Assembly (NCBI GenBank): GCA_964549785.1
Contig: CAZJXA010000091.1
Location: forward strand, 1 to 12,021
DNA: 12,021 nt
From: JBEIUO01 sp964549785
GTDB lineage: Bacteria; Planctomycetota; Phycisphaerae; Phycisphaerales; UBA1924
Direction of reading: 5' to 3'
Part shown: positions 1 to 6,923 of the stretch, piece by piece
Layout of the letters: the number at the start of each line of letters is the position of its first letter
Position numbering within the stretch: the stretch's first letter is position 1
Translations under genes and position numbers: made by a program
The notes under the pieces: model-generated
Told to the model about the DNA's origin: nothing
The model's input: the letters and a program-made list of their open reading frames with translations, nothing else
Database searches by the model: none

Positions 1-472
1 GCACAGCATATCCGCCGGATGAGCCGCCGTAAATCACACATTTATCTCGGTCAATCCAGCCTTGCGCGGCCAAGTGGTCGGCGGCGCTGACGGCATCATC
101 GACATCACAACCGCCCCAGTCCCCGTACAAGCGGCGCATGTAGTCGCGCCCATAGCCGGCGCTGCCGCGAAAGTTCAAGGCCAAGACCGCGTAGCCCCGT
201 GTCGCCCAATATTGGATTTCCGGCTCGAAGCGCAAAAAGGCTTGGCTGGTCGGCCCGCCGTGGACATGCACGATTAGCGGGGGCAAACCGTCCGACTCGA
301 AGCGGGCGCTGGCCGGGGGATAATAAATCCCGTAGACGGTTTCGCCGTCCGCGCCTTGCCATTCAATCGGCTGACCGACGCTCAACGCGCCGGACTCGAA
401 AACCGGATGGAGGGCGCGGGCGTGGAGGGTCAGCGGATCCCCCGCCCACCCCGCCCGTACACTGCCCGCCAC
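1..472 (-). CDS. S9 (prolyl oligopeptidase family) serine peptidase, catalytic domain only, 3' end outside window
   Basis: Read on the minus strand, this frame encodes the alpha/beta-hydrolase domain of an S9 peptidase, most like the S9C acylaminoacyl-peptidase group, which cleaves short peptides. Visible landmarks, in order: PIEWQGADGETVYGIYYPP (the usual entry strand of the catalytic domain), LIVHVHGGPTSQ (oxyanion-hole HGGP, near 245-262), a NFRGSAGYGRDY-type block followed by YGDWGG, and GGSSGGY, the GxSxGGY nucleophile elbow (8-28; likely Ser codon at 20-22). The catalytic Asp and His lie beyond the window edge. Normal family members carry a beta-propeller of several hundred residues before this domain. 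Here an in-frame TGA (488-490) stops the frame just upstream, and the only usual start codon I see is GTG at 470-472, directly abutting the ATG of the divergent gene. The family call is secure; the start is not. It could be a truncated pseudogene, a frameshifted gene or an assembly junction. Confidence 0.8.
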   Translation of the reverse strand, partial: MAGSVRAGWAGDPLTLHARALHPVFESGALSVGQPIEWQGADGETVYGIYYPPASARFESDGLPPLIVHVHGGPTSQAFLRFEPEIQYWATRGYAVLALNFRGSAGYGRDYMRRLYGDWGGCDVDDAVSAADHLAAQGWIDRDKCVIYGGSSGGYAV

Positions 473-1468
473 ATGAGCGGCTGCAAGTCAGATCCATCCA
501 TCGAGCGCCACGAGGTCGGCGGTTTCAAGTTTCCGTTGGGTGTCTATCCCATCGAACCCATGACCCCCAAGGCCGGCTACCTCATGCACTTTGAGCCCGC
601 CGACGGCGACGATTCCGACGGCGAGTGGGAAGAGTGGCCTGACCGGTATCTCTTTGACGCGGTTCTTCCGTCGGCCCGCGTGGAATCCTTTGTCACCCAC
701 CTCCTGGCGATGCTCCCCGCCCGCATCTACCCGATTCTCGACGTACTGGGGCGAGACGCTCATCGTGAGATCGACCCATACATCTCCTACGAACTCATCG
801 GCCTCGACCGCGTGATGGACGCCGTGCGAAACTACCGCGATTTTTTCTTTGAGGACGGTCTGGTCGGGTTCGGAGTGATGAGCGAAGAGCCGTTTTTCTA
901 CATGTTCGTCGATGAACACAAAATTGTCACAATCCGGGCCGAACCAGCTTTGAAGGAACGAATCGAGCGTCTGCTCCACGCCTTTGATCTGGAGTCCTGC
1001 GAGGACGCCGCCGGGGCCGACGCCGCCGCCCACGAACACCGGAGTGTCCTTTTGACGGTTGAAGAACAGCCCGACCTTCTCTCCGGCGACGAGATCGTCG
1101 AGGAACTCAAGGACGACTGGAAACTCCTCCTTAACATCGACCCCGACACCAATGTCGATTCTGACGGCGCCGACCTCGGCGTCACCCCTTGGAGGTGCCT
1201 CGTCCGGTGCGAATGGCCGGACAAGCCCCCCAAGTACGCCGAGACCCTCCTGCACTCATCCTCGCTCCGCGAAACCGAGGAACTGGCGTTTGACGCCGCC
1301 GAAACTCTCCGCGACGCGAAATCCGAGCACTGGGAAGACGCCGTGATCGTGGCCGCCGACCGCCTCACCGAGGAGGAATTAAAGCCGCTCCTGGCGGAGT
1401 TCGCCGGGCGACGCCAGAAGGCAAAGTCGGCGCTCCCGCCCGGGGTCGTCGGTATCCGATGGATGTGA
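473..1468 (+). CDS. Conserved-looking acidic protein of unknown function
   Basis: This encodes a 331-residue protein that I cannot assign to a family. The frame is open from 356, but the first 39 codons are antisense to the peptidase catalytic domain and low in complexity, so ATG 473 (MSGCKSDPSIERHEVGGFKF) is the better start. No Shine-Dalgarno sequence precedes it. The composition is that of a soluble globular protein: aromatic-rich segments (YRDFFFEDGLVGFGVMSEE; FFYMFVDEHKIVTIRAEP), many Asp/Glu, no signal peptide and no membrane segment. The C-terminal half has an acidic stretch (DDWKLLLNIDPDTNVDSDGAD) followed by a helical tail rich in Glu and Lys. The minus-strand frame over the same region is a GC-driven shadow without recognisable motifs. 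The residue pattern argues for a real protein, but no function is proposed. Confidence 0.7.
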   Translation: MSGCKSDPSIERHEVGGFKFPLGVYPIEPMTPKAGYLMHFEPADGDDSDGEWEEWPDRYLFDAVLPSARVESFVTHLLAMLPARIYPILDVLGRDAHREIDPYISYELIGLDRVMDAVRNYRDFFFEDGLVGFGVMSEEPFFYMFVDEHKIVTIRAEPALKERIERLLHAFDLESCEDAAGADAAAHEHRSVLLTVEEQPDLLSGDEIVEELKDDWKLLLNIDPDTNVDSDGADLGVTPWRCLVRCEWPDKPPKYAETLLHSSSLRETEELAFDAAETLRDAKSEHWEDAVIVAADRLTEEELKPLLAEFAGRRQKAKSALPPGVVGIRWM

Positions 1469-1639
1469 ACAGATGCCCGTTGCCCGGCTGGCAGTCTGTC
1501 CGATGCTCACAAAAGTTGGAGGCAAAATCGAATTTCTTGGGTCCGGCGGTTTGCAACCTGACCTTTCCCTGATTATCTTCCCGGCTCGTTGGAACCGGAG
1601 CCCCCTCGCTCCCATACCGATGGGGACCGATCGATCACG

Positions 1640-1680
1640 CCGCCGACCCCGTTGGTGATGGGCCTCGCATCGGTCGGCGG
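1640..1680 (+). terminator. Possible terminator hairpin after the 473-1468 gene
   Basis: CCGCCGACC (1640-1648) pairs perfectly with GGTCGGCGG (1672-1680). The 23-nt loop can form a short inner GATG/CATC stem. Only three Ts follow, so intrinsic termination would be weak. It lies about 170 nt after the stop codon of the unknown gene and about 235 nt before the secretin start. Confidence 0.35.
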
Positions 1681-1903
1681 TTTGATTCCGGGCTTCAGCG
1701 GCTAGCACGGCAAGCCCCGGGTTGCGGACCAAAGCCCGCCCCTCCGGTTTCTGATAGAGTGCCCGGGGCGACTTTCCCTTGGTACGCCCTGTTCGCCCCT
1801 GTGTGTATTCGCCCGCCGTCCCGAAATTGTTCTCGTCGCTGTTGGCGACAGATTCCCTGTGTTCTCAAATTGCGTCCCGCGGGTTTCTTGACGGTTTGCC
1901 GAT

Positions 1904-1907
1904 GGAG
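1904..1907 (+). promoter_or_regulatory. Ribosome binding site of the secretin gene
   Basis: GGAG with an 8-nt spacer to ATG 1916. It favours ATG 1916 over the adjacent in-frame TTG at 1913. Confidence 0.6.
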
Positions 1908-1915
1908 ATCATTTG

Positions 1916-4900
1916 ATGATTCGGAATCGCCGTGCCATTCGTTCGCTCGTCGCCGCCGCTGGCCTGGTCAGCGGCTTCGTGGCCGCCTCCACCGCCCACG
2001 CACAGATCTTGGATCTGGATACCGCCGCCCCCACCGTCGCCCCCACCGTCGGGGCGACTGCGGCTGCTCAAATCGAACTGGCCGAGGGGCTGATCGCTGA
2101 CCGCGAATTGATTCGAGCCAAGGGAATCCTCTCGGGTCTTCAGAGCAAAGCAGGCGGGATCGCGCTCTCCGATCGTGAGCGCAGCCGCGTTTTGGCGATG
2201 CTCGCCAATACCAATCGTCGAATCAAGGACATGAACCCCGTCGAGGTCAGCCTTCAGACCGCTGACGAGGCCCTTTCCCAACAGGACATCCGCACCGCCC
2301 TGACGCACGCGGAGGCCGTGATTGCCGCTCCGAAGGCCACGAACGAGCAGGTTGCCCACGCGCGAATCGTGATCGGGCACGCGGCCGCTCTGCGTGATGT
2401 AGTCGCTCCAACCATTCTCGCGACCCTCAGTGAAGGCTGTGAAGCGGTTGATGCGAATAACCTGACGCTGGCAAAAACCAGATTGGAAGCCGTGCTGCGG
2501 TCGGGTGTTATGCTCGATGCGGCCCAACAGGCCCGCCTCGAGGACGCTCAGATTCGGTTGGTCGACGCCCAGCGGCTCGCCAACCCCAATCTCGAGCCGA
2601 CCCGCCGAATCGACGTTGGCATGATGCAGCCCGGCGTTGTCAAGCGCCGCACTCCGAAGCCACCGACGATGCCCGATGCTGCCCCCGCACCGATCGACAC
2701 CCAACCGGCCCCGGCCCAACCGGCCCAGCAACCGGCCCAACAACCGGCCGCGCGGCCGCCGACCCCTCCTCNNNNNNNNNNNNNNNNNNNNNNNNNNNNN
2801 NNNNNNNNNNNNNNNNNNNNNNNNNNNNNNNNNNNNNNNNNNNNNNNNNNNNNNNNNNNNNNNNNNNNNNNCAACCGGCCCAGCAACCGGCCCAACAACC
2901 GGCCGCGCGGCCGCCGACCCCTCCTCCAGCTCCATCCGCTGCCCCGTCGCCGTCGGTCGCCACCCAGCCGGTCGCCCAGCCAATGGCTCAGCCACCCGCT
3001 GCGACTCCACCGGCTTCGCCCAGCCAGCCGACGATCACCGATCCGGTTTCAACACCAGCGCCATCCATCTCCCAGCCCGAGGCCGTCCCGCAGGATGCGG
3101 TGGCCCAAGCGATGTACTTCGAGGCCCAAGCCCTCCTCGCGGAAGCCGACCAAGCGTTCGCCCAAGCCCGGTATAACGAGGCTGCGCGAAAGTACGATCG
3201 GTTGCAGCGTGAGTTTGCAGACCGCCTGTCCGAGGCGCAGCGTTCGCAGATCACCACCCGCATCGTGGAGGCACGGGCCCAACTGGGTGGAAACACTGGC
3301 GGCGTGCTGGGCGACATTACCGCCCAAAACACGGTCGCCAAGCAAGCCGCAGAGGCCGAGTTCGCCAACGACATGGAACTTTCCCGTCGGGCTCTTGAAA
3401 GCGGCGATATCGGCCGCGCCCGCGATCTGGCCTCGTCCGCAGGCCTGCGCATTAAGGGGGCCCGGCAATATTTCTCCGCCCCGGAACTCGAGGGGTATGA
3501 CCAGCGTGTGAAAGACCTTCAAGCCGAGATCGCCGGTCGATCCGAGCAAATCTCTCAGGACGCCCTCACGAAGGCAGAGCAGGAGCGGGGCCGCGAAGCC
3601 GAACTTGCGTCGCGTGAGCAGCAGGCCACCAAGTCGCGCAAGATTGTCGAAGCCGTGGACCGGGTTCGGGCGCTGCAGTCCGAAAAGAAATACGAGGAAG
3701 CACTCGAAGTCACCGACAGCATCCTGTTCCTGGATCCTGTCAGCCCGACCGGCCTTCTGCTCAAGGTCATGCTTGAGGACATGATCATCTATCGCGATTT
3801 CTACGATATCCGCCGCCGCAAGAACCTTTCGTTCTCGAACGAAAGCCTCGATAACACAGAGGCGATGATCGCCACCCAGGACATCATCGAGTACCCGACA
3901 GATTGGCCCAAGATCAGTTACAATCGCGGCGAGCCCATTGCCTTCGCCGAAACCGAGGAAAACCGCCGCGTGCTCGCTACGCTCGACGGCAAACGAATTC
4001 CTGTCGACTTCACTGACACGCCTCTCTCCAGCGTTATGGCCTACCTCGAGACCGTGTCGCAACTCGAGATCGACGTCGATTGGTCCAGCTTGGAGCTCGT
4101 CGGGGTCAACCGGGAGACGCCCGTTACGCTCAACCTTTCCCGCGTCCAACTCCGGGCCGTCCTGGACCGCGTCTTGGAGAAAGCCAGCGTCGACGCGTCC
4201 AATGGTGCCGCGTGGACGATTTCCGACGGCGTCATCAACGTGGCCTCGCGTGAGGTGATCAACCGCAACAAGGCCCTCGTCGTCTACACCGTCCGCGACC
4301 TTCTGTTTGAGATCCCCAACTACGACAACGCGCCCGAGTTCGATCTCCAGACCGTGCTCCAGTCCGGTCAGGGTGGCGGCGGGCAGTCCCCGTTCCAGGA
4401 AGCCGACGAGGAGGATCAGGACCGCCGGACGCTCGAAGAGCGCACCGACGAACTCGTCGACATTCTCACCGCCAACGTCGATCAGGCCGGCTGGCAGGAC
4501 AACGGCGGCGAGGTCGGTACGGTCCAGCGCTTCCAAGGCAACCTGATCGTCACCCAGACGCCGGCCAACCATCGCGCCATTCAAGGGCTGCTCTCGAAAC
4601 TCCGCGAACAGCGGGCGTTGCAGGTCAACGTGGAAACCCGATTCCTCCTCGTCAGCACCAACTTCTTCGAGCAGATCGGCTTCGACCTCGACGTCTACTT
4701 CAACGGCGACAACAACCAGGTGCGGGCCGCCCGCGCCGCCAACCCGGCCGGGCAGATCCAGCCTTCCGACTTCTTCGATCCGAACACCGGCCGGATCACG
4801 CGCCGCTTTTCGCCGCCGGCCTTCGATTCCGACGGCGACGGTGAACTTGATCTCCAACCCTCTCAGGCTTCCACGCTTCCCTCTCCCCTCTCGGTCATCG

Positions 4901-5658
4901 GGGCCGGGCAGAACAGCCTCGGACTCGCGGAGAACCTCTCTGACACGACGTTTGCCTCCCGAGTCCTGGGCGCAGCTCCGGCATTGGGTATCGGCGGCCA
5001 ATTCCTCGACGACATCCAGGTCGACTTCCTCATCAAGGCGACCCAGGCCGACACCCGCACCGTCAGCCTGACCGCCCCACGTCTTACCTTCATGAACGGC
5101 CAGCGTGCCAATATCTCCGTCGCTACGCAGGTGGCCTTCATCTCGGACCTCAACCCGGTCGTGAGCGAATCCGCGGTCGGCTTCGATCCCGATCTCCAGG
5201 TCGTTTCCGAGGGCGCGGTTTTAGACGTCGAGGGTGTGGTTTCGTCCGATCGTCGCTATGTGACACTGAACGTGCAGACGGCTATCTCGAAGATCGAAGG
5301 CTTCGGCAACATCCCCGTGACCGCCGTTGCCGGTGGCCAGTTGGTCAACTCCGCCGACACCCAGTCCTTCATCCAGACGCCCACCGTCACCGTCACGCAG
5401 GTCAATACAACCTCGGTCGTGCCAGATCAAGGCACCATCCTCCTCGGCGGTCAGCGTTTGATCACCGAGAGCGAGGTCGAAACCGGCGTACCCGTCCTGT
5501 CCAAGATTCCGATTATCAACCGCTTCTTCACCAACCGCACCGAGAGCCGCGAAGAGCAGACGCTCCTGATCCTCATCAAGCCCACCGTGCTGATCCAAAG
5601 CGAGCAGGAAGAGAAGAACTTCCCCGGACTTCTCGATTCCGTCCAGTTTTCCAACTGA
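1916..5658 (+). CDS. Secretin (type II/III secretion, GspD/PilQ superfamily) with TPR-like and Pro/Ala/Gln-rich N-terminal half; interrupted by assembly gap
   Basis: This encodes an outer-membrane secretin, the multimeric channel used by type II secretion and type IV pilus systems. As printed, the frame changes across the N run (2772-2871). Removing the Ns plus one of the two flanking 55-bp copies gives one frame of 1195 residues, and the numbers below use that joined frame. Residues 1-29 are a signal peptide (RNRR, hydrophobic core, AHA|Q cleavage). Residues about 45-230 are helical, TPR-like. About 245-343 form a Pro/Ala/Gln-rich linker. About 344-600 are TPR-like and coiled-coil. About 641-732 are an STN-like domain (VDFTDTPLSSVMAYLETVSQ onward). 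About 818-860 are a secretin N-type fold (NLIVTQTPANHRAIQGLL). The secretin beta-domain then runs to the end and carries the hallmark VPVLSKIPIINRFF (about 1140-1153) and the TLLILIKPTVL terminal strand. An insertion near 880-945 contains DSDGDGELD. The gene appears monocistronic, with its own terminator. No GspC, GspE or pilin genes are in the window, so its partner system is unknown. Confidence 0.9.
2717..2771 (+). repeat. 55-bp direct repeat, copy 1, abutting the left side of the N gap
   Basis: Exact 55-base match to 2872-2926. It encodes QPAQQPAQQPAARPPTPP in the Pro/Ala/Gln linker of the secretin and itself contains 12-bp near-repeats (CAACCGGCCCAG, then CAACCGGCCCAA). It is most simply read as the shared end of two overlapping contigs. 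Confidence 0.95.
2772..2871. other. Assembly gap of exactly 100 Ns
   Basis: One hundred consecutive Ns, a conventional placeholder length for a gap of unknown size. The frames on its two sides differ, so the true length is not 100 if the gene is intact. See the flanking 55-bp copies. Confidence 0.97.
2872..2926 (+). repeat. 55-bp direct repeat, copy 2, abutting the right side of the N gap
   Basis: Identical to 2717-2771 over all 55 bases, diverging at neither end before the gap boundary. Collapsing the two copies removes 155 bases (2772-2926) and brings the downstream secretin frame into register with the upstream one. Confidence 0.95.
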
Positions 5659-5700
5659 CCCGCTCTCAAAGGTTCCCGCTGTATCGCTCCCTGCCTTCAC

Positions 5701-5736
5701 CCGGCCCGCGTCCCAGGCACGCGGGCCGGTTTTCTT
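5701..5736 (+). terminator. Intrinsic terminator of the secretin gene
   Basis: A perfect 11-bp stem, CCGGCCCGCGT (5701-5711) with ACGCGGGCCGG (5719-5729), has a 7-nt loop and is followed by TTTTCTT. It starts 43 nt after the secretin stop codon and separates it from the STAS operon. Confidence 0.9.
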
Positions 5737-5764
5737 GACGAATTTCTCAAGCGATCCGCATAAA
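5735..5764 (+). promoter_or_regulatory. Possible housekeeping-type promoter for the STAS/ATPase pair
   Basis: TTGACG (5735-5740), 18 nt, CATAAA (5759-5764). The -35-like box overlaps the T tract of the preceding terminator. Both boxes are imperfect and the spacing is one base long, so this is only a candidate. It would give a leader of roughly 135 nt before ATG 5909. Confidence 0.3.
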
Positions 5765-5908
5765 CCTCGACACGCTCATCACCCCGGCAAGAGGCCGCAC
5801 CCATCGAGCCGCTATCATGGACCCGCTCGCCGCCCGGCGGGAACGACCCGGACGATTGCAACCGGTCGCATCCCAAGCCTCCCCTCGCGAATCAGGAGAC
5901 CGCTTCCC

Positions 5909-6268
5909 ATGCCCCCAGCCGATTCTCGAATCCGCGTGAAGCGTCAGGACAACATCACGCAGGTCGAGTTCGTCGACCGGAACATCCTCGACGAAGCCAA
6001 CATCCAGATGATCGGCGAGGATATTTCGCGCCTGATCGACGCCGAGCAGAACCCCAAGCTGGTGATCAGTTTCGCCAACGTGGAGCACCTGTCTTCGGCC
6101 GCGTTGGGCACGCTCATCACGATCAATAACCGCATCCGTACCCGTTCCGGCCAGCTGCGGCTGGCGAACATCGACCCGCAGATCTACGAAGTTTTCGTCA
6201 TCACCCGATTGAACAAACTCTTTCAGATTCACGAATCGGTGGACGACGCCGTCAAGAGCCTCGCCTAG
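5909..6268 (+). CDS. STAS-domain anti-sigma factor antagonist (SpoIIAA/RsbV type)
   Basis: A 119-residue single STAS domain. Proteins of this family bind an anti-sigma ATPase when unphosphorylated and so free its target; phosphorylation of one serine by that ATPase breaks the complex. The block FANVEHLSSAALGTLI (residues 55-70) aligns with the family's FMDSSGLG loop, which places the phosphorylatable serine at Ser63. The Asp before it in SpoIIAA is Ser62 here, and the next positions are Ala-Ala instead of Ser-Gly. The frame is open from 5735, but the extra 58 codons cross the presumed leader and look non-coding. ATG 5909 has AGGAG at 5894-5898 (10-nt spacer) and starts right at the first STAS strand. 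It is followed after 76 nt by the matching ATPase gene, which supports a partner-switching role in the cytoplasm. The regulated sigma factor is not in the window. Confidence 0.9.
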   Translation: MPPADSRIRVKRQDNITQVEFVDRNILDEANIQMIGEDISRLIDAEQNPKLVISFANVEHLSSAALGTLITINNRIRTRSGQLRLANIDPQIYEVFVITRLNKLFQIHESVDDAVKSLA

Positions 6269-6344
6269 CGCTCGGCGTGGTCGCCACGGTTCGGTGTGCT
6301 TGCCCTGATCCGGCGGCCTTGCCCTCTCCCAGCCTCTCCCGTCA

Positions 6345-6785
6345 ATGACAGACGCCCATCCCACCCCCGACTCCGCGCGGCTGCTGGTCATTAACCAGCC
6401 GGGTCACATCGACCGCGCCCAAGACCAGATCGTCGCGGCCGCCGAGCGTCACCACTACCCGAAGGCCTCCATCTTCGCGTTGCGTCTCTCTCTTCAGGAG
6501 GCGGTCAGCAACGCCTTCCGTCACGGTCACAAAGATCTTCCACCCTCCACTCCCGTGGCCATCGAATACGACGTCGCCGACGCCCGAATCCGAGTCGCCA
6601 TCCAGGACCAAGGGCCGGGCTTCGATCCGTCCTCGGTCCCCGATCCGACGCTGGAAACCAACCTCGAAATCCCCTCCGGCCGCGGCCTGTTCCTCATGAA
6701 GGCGTACATGGAATCGCTCACCTACAACGCGAGCGGCAACCGGCTTGAAATGGTCTACCGCCATCCGGGACACGAGCCGAACTAA
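6345..6785 (+). CDS. Anti-sigma-factor-type serine kinase / HATPase (RsbW/SpoIIAB-like)
   Basis: A 146-residue stand-alone GHKL ATPase domain. Family members bind a sigma factor or other effector and phosphorylate their STAS partner. The N box is SLQEAVSNAFRHGH (residues 49-62), with the expected Glu52 and Asn56. The G1 box is DQGPGFDP (88-95), and the G2 box is GRGLFLMKAYMES (112-124). No sensor, membrane segment or His phosphoacceptor domain is present, which excludes a classical two-component kinase. No Shine-Dalgarno sequence is visible before ATG 6345. The STAS gene 76 nt upstream is almost certainly its substrate and partner, and the two are probably co-transcribed. No PP2C phosphatase or sigma factor gene is adjacent, so the rest of the circuit must lie elsewhere. 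Confidence 0.9.
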   Translation: MTDAHPTPDSARLLVINQPGHIDRAQDQIVAAAERHHYPKASIFALRLSLQEAVSNAFRHGHKDLPPSTPVAIEYDVADARIRVAIQDQGPGFDPSSVPDPTLETNLEIPSGRGLFLMKAYMESLTYNASGNRLEMVYRHPGHEPN

Positions 6786-6887
6786 AACTCGCCGTCCGCG
6801 TGAACTTTTCGCCGTCGTCCTCCGGTACATTCATGCGGAAGAAGCCGGTGCCATCGAGTGAACTCATCTTCCGCCGCGCCTGCGGAC

Positions 6888-6893
6888 TAGAAT
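6888..6893 (+). promoter_or_regulatory. Possible -10 box for the isc genes
   Basis: TAGAAT, one mismatch from TATAAT, lies 30 nt before the iscS start. No good -35 hexamer sits at the right distance (CATCTT at 6865-6870), so the promoter is uncertain and the isc genes could also be read from the STAS operon. The whole gap between 6785 and 6924 holds no gene. Confidence 0.3.
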
Positions 6894-6923
6894 CGCTCCG
6901 AACGAACCCCTAAGGAACACGCC

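Larger units (their letters stand above)
1469..1915. other. Intergenic region upstream of the secretin gene
   Basis: About 450 bases without a convincing gene. Short frames here (for example 1473-1658 and 1759-2100) have no family motifs and compositions typical of random GC-rich DNA. The recognisable element is a hairpin at 1640-1680. The secretin promoter presumably lies between the hairpin and 1900, but I could not pick out a -35/-10 pair with confidence. TTGACG at 1888-1893 lies too close to the start codon to act as a -35 box. Confidence 0.6.

Noticed and set aside
356..472. Upstream start of the unknown acidic protein at ATG 356
   Set aside because: The 39 extra codons are antisense to well-conserved S9 peptidase sequence and have no protein-like pattern.
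2701..2940. CRISPR or satellite array suggested by repeated CAACCGGCC units
   Set aside because: The units are in-frame codon repeats for Gln-Pro-Ala in a protein linker, without spacers, and the larger repeat is explained by contig overlap.
1865..3010. Minus-strand frame spanning the gap
   Set aside because: It runs through the Ns and is rich in Gly/Arg/Asp from reverse reading of Pro/Ala codons; it is a shadow of the secretin N-terminal half.
2872..3511. Continuation of the upstream secretin frame after the Ns
   Set aside because: After the gap this frame gives Arg/Ser/Pro-rich nonsense; the true coding frame is shifted because the gap length is arbitrary.
3049..5001. 650-codon minus-strand open frame opposite the secretin
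   Set aside because: It is a GC-driven shadow of the secretin coding frame with no recognisable motif. The plus strand has clear secretin domains over the same bases.
2983..5658. Separate 891-residue secretin gene starting at ATG 2983
   Set aside because: This ATG lies inside the Pro/Ala/Gln linker and lacks a signal peptide. It is the downstream part of the gene starting at 1916, separated only by the assembly gap.
5735..5908. N-terminal extension of the STAS protein from ATG 5735
   Set aside because: It would begin in the terminator T tract and encode low-complexity His/Pro/Arg sequence. ATG 5909 has a ribosome site and starts at the domain.
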